From positions 248,001 to 312,000 of the forward strand of contig WHUX01000017.1 in NCBI GenBank assembly GCA_015179025.1: a stretch of 64,000 nt of DNA, given 5' to 3'. Both the position numbers and the translations under genes were made by a program. Under the pieces are notes generated by a model that worked only from the letters and a program-made list of their open reading frames with translations, had not been told where the DNA came from and made no database searches. This document shows, piece after piece, positions 37,177 to 47,979 of this stretch (positions are counted from its first letter, which is position 1; every line of letters starts with the position of its first letter). The stretch is from Terfezia claveryi. Taxonomy: Eukaryota; Ascomycota; Pezizomycetes; Pezizales; Pezizaceae.

Positions 37177-38672
37177 TCTAGGCTCCATGGGCTGATCATG
37201 CATGATTAGGCAATAGTATGATTATCGGAAATATCCCCACAGTTGAATTTTGTATATTCATGACAGTTTCAGTCTCCTCTTCTTTTCTCCCTGAGAAATT
37301 GTTTTACTATATGCCTTTTTGCTCCTTTTGATTGATTTCTTCTCATGGCAATGGAGGCCCTGTATTGCATTTCCTTTCAATGTTCAATTGATGTCTTTCG
37401 AGGTGGAGTTACCTGCACGGTATACAAGGTTCCCATCCGTTCCTTACCTGCATTTTGATAATTCGTGGCTCCTCTTTTCTTTTGATCTTTTAATCTTTTT
37501 TCGAAATTTTTCTGTCTCGTGCTTTGCTTAGGGCTCTATGTGTTGCATGGATAGTTATGGATTCGGAATGGATGATTAGGAAAGGGTAGTCAACTTTGTT
37601 AAAACAGGATTATTGCTTTTAGGACACATATGCTATAAAAGTTGCGGCATGGTGTTAAGCTCAAAATATCTCTCTTCCCGCCAATAATTTATAGCAAATT
37701 TGATATCGATCCTCGAGTGTATGCCAATGTCACGGTATCACTAGCAGTCAATTTGTGCTCGCCGTTGGCTGTAACTCGATGCGAGTCCCAGTCTCGCACC
37801 AGCGTTGGAATTCTTTGCTAGGTACAGCCAGCATGACTTTTGTGACTTGCTCTCACAAGAAACCTCATCTAGCGAACTATTTCCCAACACCATACGGCAC
37901 ATACTTGCCACTTCAAGATTTCACCCTAGCTTCATTCAAACACAAGAGGATTCAATTATACTAGATTATTTGAGACGTCTGATTCGGTTTCACAACAATT
38001 AGGGACCCACGCGGATTTTTGCTAACCCAGGTAACTCCTACTACATCTTCATAGGTAACCCTCCCTTTGGCATCATGATCCCCGTTGCTACGGATGTCTG
38101 GTAAGCTGCATAGTCTTAATGTCTCGGCCAGAGGCTGATATACATACCTCATCTCCTACTACAGTCGCCCACTGTCCTCAAAATCATACGAATAAAAATT
38201 AGTCCAACTTTTGTACAAGGCTGACCTCAGCAACCTAAGAAAGGGTTCAATACAGTAACAAGATCCAATTGGGCAGCAGGACAGAGATAACAACTAGTGC
38301 ATGTCATCTTATGTCCTAACCAGAGACTTCCCCGCCACCCGAGCCCTCCCTGGGGTAGGTAGCGAACAGCCGTCCGAACCGAAGCAAGCGCACCAATGAG
38401 AAACGCGAATTGGGTGTTTCATGCTTGCATTGCCTGTACTATGACATAACAATAATAAGGGCCCCAAAGTTACCACTTCCAGCTTCAAGTGTGCAGTGTT
38501 TCGGCATAAATGTCATGTCAATGTCATGAACCAGACTGTAATAGAATTGTCGATGTAGAAGCACAGTGGCAATTTTTAGATGTGAGTGAGGTTGCGAAAG
38601 CGTAATGTTACATGCATGCATGTTGAAACAGTGCCAGGCAGGACGACTACTTATTATGCAGCTGAAGCTCCA

Positions 38673-38711
38673 ATTGAATGCTACAGAGGGTCTCATCGAG
38701 ACATTCGAATG
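38673..38711 (-). repeat. Diverged copy of the 26-nt TAGTCT element
   Basis: On the minus strand it reads GTCTCGATGAGACCCTCTG, close to the 61318 insert. It is bordered by ATTGAATG (38673-38680) and TTCGAATG (38704-38711), an imperfect 8-bp direct repeat (6 of 8). Confidence 0.55.
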
Positions 38712-40111
38712 CAGGCAGTTATCAGCCCAACCTACGCGGCTTAAGTTATTCCATACAACCCTATGTCAGCGATCCGTCCCTTACAGAATTCTCAGAAATA
38801 CATTTCAGTGGAAAGAATTGGCAACCTTTACAAGGTACGTGATTAATATTATGTAATCGAGGGCTGAGGAACGCATAGGAAATGGTATGGACACATAGAA
38901 GGTACAGCCATTACATGCACTTGAGGTGGGCTCCGCGGTTTACTATGGAGATTTAGTAGTAGCCACAAAATCCTAGGTATGTTCACGGAAGGATACCTAT
39001 ATGAATCTTGACTAAATTTGACATTGCAGTTGGCTATTGGAAGTGGGAGGAACACGATCACGTCTCTATTATTAGTGTGATGAGAGATGACAGTGGATGA
39101 GATTCGAGTCTAATTTGCCCCCCAAATGAATACCATAGAGTACCCCAGAACTAGGAGTATTCTCACTCTCAAACCCTGCATAATATGCAGTTGATGAGCA
39201 ATGCAGCGGTAATGATACATGTCGGTCATTAGAGAGTGTTCTTCAGCAAGATCACAACGGTGGAGCTGATGATATCTTTACTTGTAGCACGTACTCTAAC
39301 ACAAAGTTTTTCACAATTCACAGCCGGTACCAGTCCATCTACCCCCCGGGGAAATACTACCATGAAATAGGTACAGAGAACATGTTCCGGTATACAGTGC
39401 GTGAGGGAAAAAACCTCCGCACACACAAGAGCCACGCAGTGTATATCTATATGGATTGTCAACACCATCAGTGACCCATTGCAACCTAGTTACTTGAGCA
39501 TACCTCGACAGTCCGGTAGCTTTCTTTGTCCATATCCTAGGTCCTATTTTAAGCACAATATTGATCATGAATGAGATCTAGACTCCTGGTATTGCAATCT
39601 ATACAAGGAGACCAAGTGTGTAACCTATACATCGAAACAAGTCTTTGAATTTATGTCTTACTCTAATCTTAGACTTACATAAAATGGAATTATCCGTACT
39701 TCTGCCTACAATCGCAATGCTACTGTACTGTATGTCCTTGAACACTGCAGCTAACAGCGGTATATGCACTCTACTTTGCTGCAAGGGGTTCATTTACCTC
39801 AATTAAATCTACTTCTTGCTCCGTAAAGTGGTACTTTACTTCACCCATACCAACTCACGCGATCTAGGTCGGGATTTTCTTCAATTGCAAATAGCCTACT
39901 CTATTGGCACCAAAATACGGTCGAGAGCCGGGGAATTTCATCTTCGGCTGAATTGGATCATGAAAGAATCTACATTTCGGTCTTGGAAAGCCGGAAACAA
40001 TCGGCGTCAGTAATACCCGGACTGGCTTGCCTTGCGCTAATGTATTTTCCCACTTTTGGTAAAAGGGCACAAGTGCTGCCCTAGTTCAATCACGCAAGCC
40101 GGAGCAATTTC

Positions 40112-40139
40112 GGTAGTCTCGATCAGACCCTCGTAGAGG
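40112..40139 (+). repeat. 28-nt repeat identical to 61316-61343
   Basis: Perfect 28-nt identity with a site 21 kb away. It starts GGTAGTCTCGATCAGACC. The sequence to its left (ATTTCGG) resembles that to its right (TTTTGGT), so a decayed duplication is possible. Confidence 0.85.
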
Positions 40140-40164
40140 TTTTGGTTAGTCTGGTTGTTTTGGT
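40139..40164 (+). repeat. TAGTCTGGTT insert with 8-bp duplication GTTTTGGT
   Basis: GTTTTGGT (40139-40146), TAGTCTGGTT (40147-40156), GTTTTGGT (40157-40164). The left repeat abuts the 28-nt repeat, so two events may be nested. Confidence 0.9.
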
Positions 40165-41876
40165 AGCGCCTTCAAGTGTCTAAAGTAGGCATAGCCGGTC
40201 GGGAAAGTCTATTTAACTTGCACTGAGTTATGAATGACCAATAGCTGTCACGATATTATCGATCTGCCAGGTACCTGCGTCATATAGAGATGTCCCATCA
40301 AGATTGGGATTGGCAGATATAATCTCCGGGTGGCCAGGGAGATACAAGTACGTGGCCCAAAGCTCACAGTAGATACAGCAATTGACTGCTCTACGAGATG
40401 ACGAGATGCGAGCGACTAGAGTATCTTAGGATTAAGTGTGCTAAATACCGGCCCCTCAGGTGCAGGTCGCAGAGTCCGTAGGCACATGAGACAGAACACA
40501 TCGTCTACCAGCCCACCTGCAGCTAACCAACTCTCATGGGCTAGGTAGGCTACCGTATCTCGTTGAGCAGTCCATCTCGTTGAGCAGTCAAATGCTGTAG
40601 ACCATAATATTATCGAATAATGATATCAAGAATTTGACCTATAGCTAGTTTGCACTGTGGTGGAAAGCCATGGTTGCGTCAATACTCCGTTACACGAATA
40701 ATAACGATACTTTGCCTGAGAAGTATAGGGCTTCAGATACCAACACGAAACCAGCATGTGCAGAGTTTCAGATTCTCTATCAAGGGAAGTTCCGAGCCGT
40801 CAGAGTCAAGCTGACTGTGCAACATATGGGTGGTATACGTACTCTATATATATACGGTATTACGGTGAGGTGGGTGACACGACTCCTACCCCACATTTAA
40901 TCCAGGAAAGTTTACCAGGCAATCATTATTAAGAAAAAGGAAGCTTAAGTGAACCGTCTTCCAGGCATTGCATAAGTGGAACAAGCTTATGCAGTGGTCA
41001 GCTTTGGCATCATGATCCCAGTGCTCTGATGAGAGCGAAAAGCAGTTTGAAGTCGGTTTGAACTGAGGATTGTTCCGCAATCTACCCTAGGCCCGAAGCG
41101 CTCCTAGGACGGGCACTTGTGCTTGAACGCTTAGGTTAGAAGTGCTCGTTGAGGTGGTTAACGAGGTCCCATTATTATGCGCTGGCAGCAGTTATTGATG
41201 TTTTGGGTTCGAGACTAAACCAGTTGCTACTTTAGGCTACCTAGTTCTGGTGTGGGATGTTACCCTATTGGGAAGTTCGAACGCTTTGACGCTCACCGAC
41301 GTGGTATTTCGACCTTGGGGAGAATTGAAACGAACTGGAAGTACTTAATCTGGGGTGCTTCAAATTAACTTCCGAAGAAGAGGCATAAAGGGTAGTAATT
41401 GGACTTGTGTACTTCAACCCCAAGATCGAAGATGCAGGGACTGCTTTGCAAGAGCCTGAAACGCGCTGCATTTGACTGCAGAATGGACAGGCAAACTGAC
41501 ACACGTGATAAATACAAGGGCACAAATCAAAAATTGGTTTAAGAAATCATTTGACATGAAGCAGTATCCAATTGGAAGGGAATTGTTTTGTCAGGTTGGT
41601 GTTGTCGATCCTCAGGATGATGATGATGAGTTATACAACAATGCATGATCGACTTACATAATCTAGATGATATTGTAAAGAAGATCTGGCCTTAATATAT
41701 GCAAAAAAAATCAAAATAGTTACCTATTTGAATTCTCGTAATAATTGGGCACACAGTTCCATAATCGCCGATCACCACATCCATTACGCTTAGGGAGCCT
41801 TAACGTGGAATGGTTAGTCCTTTTTTTGAGTTTGCAGCTGGGCCCCCTGGTAATAAAAAGAAAAGAAAGGTGCATA

Positions 41877-41893
41877 CATGCATGCATGCATGC
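41877..41893. repeat. CATG tetranucleotide repeat
   Basis: Four consecutive CATG/ATGC units, self-complementary. Confidence 0.85.
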
Positions 41894-44800
41894 TCATGTA
41901 TGTCGTGCCCCACCAGTGATTCGGGACCTTGCCACCCTAAATCGTGAAACCGTTACCTCCAGACTTACCATCTCCAATTGCAAGATCCCCATGGTGCAGA
42001 GCAGGACCATCGCCATTATCCGAGCTCGCATAAGGCTGTAGCGAGCGGGACTTCAGGTTTGGGGGACACAATGGAAGCTGGTAGCGAGGGTGAGCTCGAA
42101 CCAGTGAGCTCCCTTTCGCGAACACGACGTCCCCCCGTCATCTGCAGACATTCTAATAATTAAGCTTCCCCAGCCAAGCCCCATTCCGACACCCTAGCAC
42201 TGGGGGTGGGCATGCATATGCACAATCACAACAGATCTGCGGCGAGGTCGTTGGACAGATTTACTTCGCTGATCACGAGACTAATTCGGCAGACTGTTTA
42301 CCCTAACGGGAGGCTGACCATCAGCACACAACAACATCGACAAGTAAGCACGAGTTGGCCTTTTGGATTAACTGGAGATACTTGCCCGTCTCTTCCGTCC
42401 CTCATGCTAGGGTGGTTGGCGGTGATTGACGTGGTACAAACATGTCACTCATGCCTTTGTGGAGAGTGGGGGTAAGAAGCAAATGTGGGGGGCCTCAAAG
42501 GAAAAGGCGATCAAATTGAGAATCTAATGGAGTAATATGGACAGTTTTACCTCTCGCTTTCGTTCTCTTTCGTGCTGCATACCCTAGAGCTGCAACTCGT
42601 ATTCGATTGGGAATACCAACGTCAGCATCTGGGGGGTAGGTATGAAAATCATGATCATGAGGGGAACCATGAGCATGCATGGTGAATTTCCCACCATTAA
42701 TAGTTCAATGGTTCGCTGACTTGATACCAAAATTTTTTTATTTTAATTCACATCAAACTGTTATTTATTTTTCAACTAGATGAAATGTTTCATTTGGTGG
42801 ACAGGGGGGTGGCAAGCTGCAGGGGACAGTACCTAAATGGTTACGGAATGAAAATCCCGCAGCTGGTACCTATCTCTGTGGAGCTGTTCGCCGTGTAGTT
42901 TTTCAAAATGCGTGCGGCCGCGGCTTGCCTAACACAGAGATACATAATGGCAAGAACGGAGGAATTAGATATTGCTTTGGAATCGGTGCAAATTATGGCT
43001 ATTTGCTAGTGACCTTTCAGTGACCTTTCAGTGCTCCATTGCATTATGGAAGCAGCAACTTCTCATCGGCAAATTCGATGGTACCCTATTCCTCCTGGTA
43101 CCGTGGATTTGATATGCATCACCATTTTCGTCTTGTGGGATCGGAAAGCCGGCGCCACTTTTAGTGACTTGTACCTCGAGCCCCTTTATTGTGTCATGCC
43201 GAGCTCGCCGAATCGCAAAAGCGTCATTCCAACTTTCAAGGTAAACAAATAACAAACCACCATAAACAGTGCTGATCACAAAAATGAACATATTGGATCC
43301 TGTATGGTAGACCTGAATCGTGCGCCTGTGGCTTTACTTATTTGAGTACTTGAGGTAGCCATCTCATCTCCTGTTTCTCATCTCCTCATCTGCTACCCTT
43401 GTGTTTGCATTGTTACCATGACTCCTGGCCCAACTTGGATGAGACGAATCTAGAGAAGGAAATGTTCAGGTACAGAAACAAAAAATTGCCAACGCATGTG
43501 GAACTTTGGCTCGTAACCCTGGAGCACCTAGGTAAAAGCGTCTTAGTGCGCGGACAACTGCTTGCCTGTTCATGGAATGTCGACGCCCCGCGTGCCCAAA
43601 TGTTACTAGGAGAAAGGTTCCATTTCTTCTCGAGTGGTAGGATCGGTTGAGACAGCCTCTCTTTGAAAAGTCGAGAAACACACTAGCCATAATGGTCGAG
43701 ATTTTTGAGCAAATTAATTTCATTTGTTGAGTGCAGCGATTTTTTTTTTTAAGCTGGTGTGGGTAGGAGTATCATATCTCAATTCAATTTGCAACAGTGC
43801 TGACTGTTCGTTGCGCACACGGCCGGGAATACGGCAAGGCTTATCACCAATGTCTCTGCCATCCAAAACCTCCGGTGGCCGCGGATGGATAGGAAGAGAA
43901 ACCGGTGAATATTAGGAGGCAGGGCCTTCAGGTTACTCGGGTCGTTTGGTAGAAGGGTAGTAAGCATATTAGTCGAGACTCAGAGTGCACGCCTTATGGT
44001 CGATTCACCGAGGCCCTTTGCCATTTGGTATTCTGGGTTCGTTCCACCGGCTTCGAGCTAGACTAGGTATCGTGCAGGCTGGCTTTTCCCACGCTTGGCA
44101 GCTCATGCCGAACGATCCTAGTAGTCGTGCCGACCGTTCGTGGGCACCGATAATAATAGTTGCATTTCCGGGAATTCTTCTAGAAGTTTGCCAGCCAGTC
44201 AAACGAACTGGTGTATTGTTGAGGCTCGATCCCTGGATGTACCGTCAATCTCGGACCGCAACCACAGAGTCTGCATGTTCGCATTTGTACATATGATGGG
44301 TATTCCTGAAGGAGCATCATGTAGAGTGAGAGATAACTGAATGCCGAAGCAGCTCAAAATACATACCTACTACAATGGACAGGCATTGCCATCGGAGCGA
44401 AGTGGGGTGCAAATGGAGGGGCCTATCTGCGAGATATCGACGTTAATTCCTCGCAGTTCTAGGAGGCTCGTGACCGGAGACTGAGCACCGTCCTTTGCAG
44501 TGAAAGCAAAGCATGCGCCATTTTGTGTCTCGCTTCACTCGAGAGACTTCAACTGCAACAGAGGGTCTCGGAACTTCCCTAGACACTAACGAGGGAGGTA
44601 CTGTGATAAAGCATTCAATTGCTTGGTGTCAATTGCCTTTGTACTAAGGCAATAGAGATAACATTATTACCACAGTTAATCTGACCCGTTGAAGTAAAAA
44701 AGCTAGCGAAAACTGTATTTTGGCGTAAGTTAAGCTGGTTCAACCGGAATTTGTGTCAAAAGTCTAGATTCTACGATATCGCAATCTCGCACTCCAACGG

Positions 44801-46347
44801 CTCGTCCAGAAGTCAGCTTGGCTACTGGAGGGCCAATTGATCAATTGTTCGGTAAGGGTGCAGCTACCAAACATTCCGCGCAGGCCAATCCGGTGATATT
44901 CGTCATACTACTTCCTTATGCACATTATTGGCCCTTGTCTGTAGACACTGGGGTATGCACACGTAAGTTGTGGGGGATCTGGGACGAGGCAAGGATCTAG
45001 CTGAGAGTGGATAATTCGCCATCTACGGCAACAAGCAAGAGGATAAAAGAAAAGGGTGAGCTGAGAACGTTGTGGCCTTCATGTTTGTGGAACAACTTTG
45101 GCTGGTAAAACAAGACAAGCCGTATAAGTGAGACATCTGGGGCGCGTTTTGATACTCTCGCCGTTTTCTCTTGGTATCAGGGAGCTACACTGTACATATG
45201 TTGGTAGGGCAATTTCTTTGCATTTACTGGTTTACGAAGGGGGATTTTCGGAGGATATATTGAGCTCATGTCAAATATGCATGGCTTGGATATACACAAA
45301 GCTATAAGGCTCTCCGAATCGCTGTATAAGATGCGAAACCCGTCTGGGCACTGCACATCACGGTCATCTGTCTTCGGTGGCATGAAACATTTTCTCCGGT
45401 GTTTAAAGCGCGGGCAGGGGCATTCATGTGAGGGAGCACGGAGGACTCTCCGGCAGATGCTTACCCCCACAGGGCCGTTTAGACAGGGCCCGCAAACTAT
45501 ATATCCGAATATACCACTGAGAACATTTTCATTAATATCAGAGTAGTAAGTATCCTATCTGCTTGTTCGGCGTTCTGGCTGGGCACGAGGACAGTTAAAT
45601 GGGGCAGAAGTCATCTGGGCATATCGAAAACCACAAGATCACGGTTTGGTTTTATTAGCAGATCCAACGGTTTCGTCGCCGTGATTGAATCTGCTCTCTT
45701 GACCACCGTGCGCACTGCATATCTGTGTTGGCATATGCCGTATTCTCAGGCATGCATCCTCGGCTGGGTACTGTTTCCTCAATCCACCAATTCATGGCGA
45801 ACTTCGGATTTGTAGACCTTAGGCACAAAGCCGAATCACCGAGATGCTTTAAGGATTAAGGATGATGATATTGGCCTTGAAGCGAGGCCTAATTGCACAG
45901 GGAGAGGCCCATCATCTGGCTGGCACGAAAGAGAGGTACTATATCTCGGAAAGCGAGTCCCGGGCTTTAGTTCCAGCGCCTGAAGGACTAGAAAATTCAG
46001 CTGGGGAGGAATCTCCTCTGATAGGGATATGTATCCATCTTCTCGCGTGTTGTGACTATCCAGGTAGCCATCCACTAATTGTTTGCTGGCGGTCAAGCGG
46101 TCAAGTACCGAGACCAGTCCACTAGTTGTCAATTGGTGTTTTCAATTGCCTAGGCTCACGCGTTGGATTGGAGATTTTTTTCGTTCCTGCATTTGAATAA
46201 TTGCCTCTGGGCGGGTTTATTAGAGCCATCTTTAAATTTCTTTTCGGTATTGGGGAATGGGCAAGAACCAGAATAGTGCGAAGGGACTGCTATCGTGAAA
46301 CCCTGTTGTCCTACTAAAGACACCACAACACCTTCAAAGCGAAACGA

Positions 46348-46380
46348 AGGCGATCATAGTCTGGTTGGCACAGGCGATCA
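46348..46380 (+). repeat. TAGTCTGGTTGGCAC insert with 9-bp duplication AGGCGATCA
   Basis: AGGCGATCA (46348-46356), a 15-nt insert TAGTCTGGTTGGCAC (46357-46371), AGGCGATCA (46372-46380). This is the longest insert of the TAGTCTGGTT type here. Confidence 0.92.
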
Positions 46381-46391
46381 TAGGTACTGCC

Positions 46392-46419
46392 AGTTGTCAC
46401 TAGTCTGGTTAGTTGTCAC
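46392..46419 (+). repeat. TAGTCTGGTT insert with 9-bp duplication AGTTGTCAC
   Basis: AGTTGTCAC (46392-46400), TAGTCTGGTT (46401-46410), AGTTGTCAC (46411-46419). Perfect, and only 11 bp from the preceding duplicated insert. Confidence 0.93.
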
Positions 46420-46628
46420 CATTGTTTTCTTTGGCAAGCAACCCCGGGGCTACCGATGGGCGACCCGCCACAGCAGCTGGGGAGAGGACGTCTCATGTTT
46501 AGGTTGAGGCAGAGGCAGTCGCAGAGTAGGCAGGACTCCACATCATGATACAATACTGCGACGGTTACATAGGGGGCAGCTAGTATCTATCTACAACTTC
46601 GCACAGCTATGGGCTGGCTACATTACTG

Positions 46629-46698
46629 TACATACATACATACTTCAAACATACATACATACATACATACATACATACATACATACATACATACATAC
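46629..46698. repeat. ACAT microsatellite
   Basis: Two blocks of ACAT units (46629-46643 and 46648-46698) separated by a few bases, 1.3 kb upstream of PMA1. Confidence 0.92.
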
Positions 46699-47039
46699 TT
46701 AGTACATTCTGCTCTTTGTGCAACCAGGATCATTGTCGCCAGACTAGATCATTGTAAAGTTCTACAATTAAAGACAAATTACATATGTGCTGCAACGGGG
46801 CACGCTTAGCGTCACCGGCTTCCTGCGCGCATGCATCCCACCCGACCCAACGCAGCGTAACGCGAAACCCGTTACAGTAGACCCCAGGCCGCGAGACACG
46901 CAGAGGGGAGAGCATTGCCCGTTGATTTGCACAGCTACCAAAACGAAGCAGTGCGGTCATTCGCCTGTAAAATCGTTGCAATCGCCCGCCGTGAGTCGTG
47001 CAGAATAGAATTGAGGGCAGGAGTGCAGAAGGAACGGGC

Positions 47040-47098
47040 AAAAGGGAAAAAAGCGAGAAAAAAGCGAGAAAAAGGGAAAAAGGGAAAAAGGAAAGAAA
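47040..47098. repeat. Purine-only AAAAAGGG/AAAAAGCGAG tract
   Basis: Fifty-nine bases of imperfect G/A repeats in the PMA1 upstream region. Confidence 0.8.
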
Positions 47099-47580
47099 TT
47101 GAAGATACTCTAGCTGCGTTTGCGCTTGGGAGAGGATCTTGGGAAAAAGGCCGTACCGCGAAGCAGCTCCCTCTGCCCGGGGCCAGCGGTGGTAATGTTG
47201 GTGGTGATCTGCCCTCCCCTCTCCTCTCCCCCCTTCCCTCCCCTCCTACAGTAGGTACGTACCTCCCCTCACCTCTCCCCCACTACTGAAGCCCAGACGG
47301 GGCGGGGCCACAGGGACGCTGGCCCACACCGCGGCGAGCTCGCAGCCAATGAGCCGTGGGCAGCGAAATATGCATCTGCAGCACCACACCCCATATCCCC
47401 TCCCCCATCGCCGCCCCCATGAGGGTGAGCCCCCGAGGAAAGGTAAAGAGCGAAACTAAAAGAAATGACCTCTCGCCGAGCTAGGCCCGTTTGCCGCTGG
47501 CGTGGATGGAGCTGGGCTTTTCCCATCTTGCTCGAGCTAAACTACGCATATCATCACTGCGATTCATTCCACACAAATGA

Positions 47581-47720
47581 GTATATAGCCAGCCGTCCTC
47601 GCCCGTCACCTTTTCTCGATTTTTTTTTTTTCCCACTCACACTCTTCCTCTTGCCATCTCCACTCCTCTCCTCCTTCCTACCCCCCCCTTCCCTATCCCC
47701 CCACCAAAAACCCCTCTTTG
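47581..47720 (+). promoter_or_regulatory. PMA1: Probable PMA1 core promoter
   Basis: A TATA-like GTATATAG at 47581 is followed at about 47617-47720 by a long pyrimidine tract. CT-rich leaders after a TATA box are common at highly expressed fungal genes. The start of transcription is inferred to lie in or after the tract; about 260 bp separate it from the ATG. Confidence 0.5.
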
Positions 47721-47979
47721 TCAGATCACACATTTACATTGGAACCTTAAACGGTTCTCAATTGGCTTCTGGCCGCGTGTGAGGGCGCTCTCTACAAGCT
47801 CGCTTGTTTCTCGGTCATAGGCTTTAGCACTAGTGCGAAAAGCCCCGTGAACAGAAACGAGCTGGGGCCAACGGTGCGGTTTCTTCTTATTCACCCGGCT
47901 TCCCATCTTATCCCACAATCTATAAGGATTCACCGCCTGCAACATCAAACAACCCACGTTCAGACATCGACCAACAAAC

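Larger units (their letters stand above)
37177..47979. other. 10.8-kb gene-poor region
   Basis: No open frame above about 100 codons looks like a protein, and I found no splice-joined domain. The region carries three TAGTCTGGTT copies (40147, 46357, 46401), the 26-nt relative at 40114-40139 and a diverged copy at 38681-38703. It also has CATG and ACAT microsatellites. Decayed mobile DNA is plausible, but no transposase or reverse transcriptase remnant is recognisable. The last 0.9 kb is PMA1 promoter. Confidence 0.6.

Noticed and set aside
41200..41220. GGTTCGAGACT, a tRNA B-box-like word
   Set aside because: No matching A box, cloverleaf or Pol III terminator could be built around it. Other GGTTCGA-like words (18465, 44222) also failed. 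No tRNA gene is claimed.
40785..44590. 14-nt inverted match AGGGAAGTTCCGAG (40785 and about 44571)
   Set aside because: A single 14-mer match is within chance for a comparison of this size, and no duplication or extension is present.
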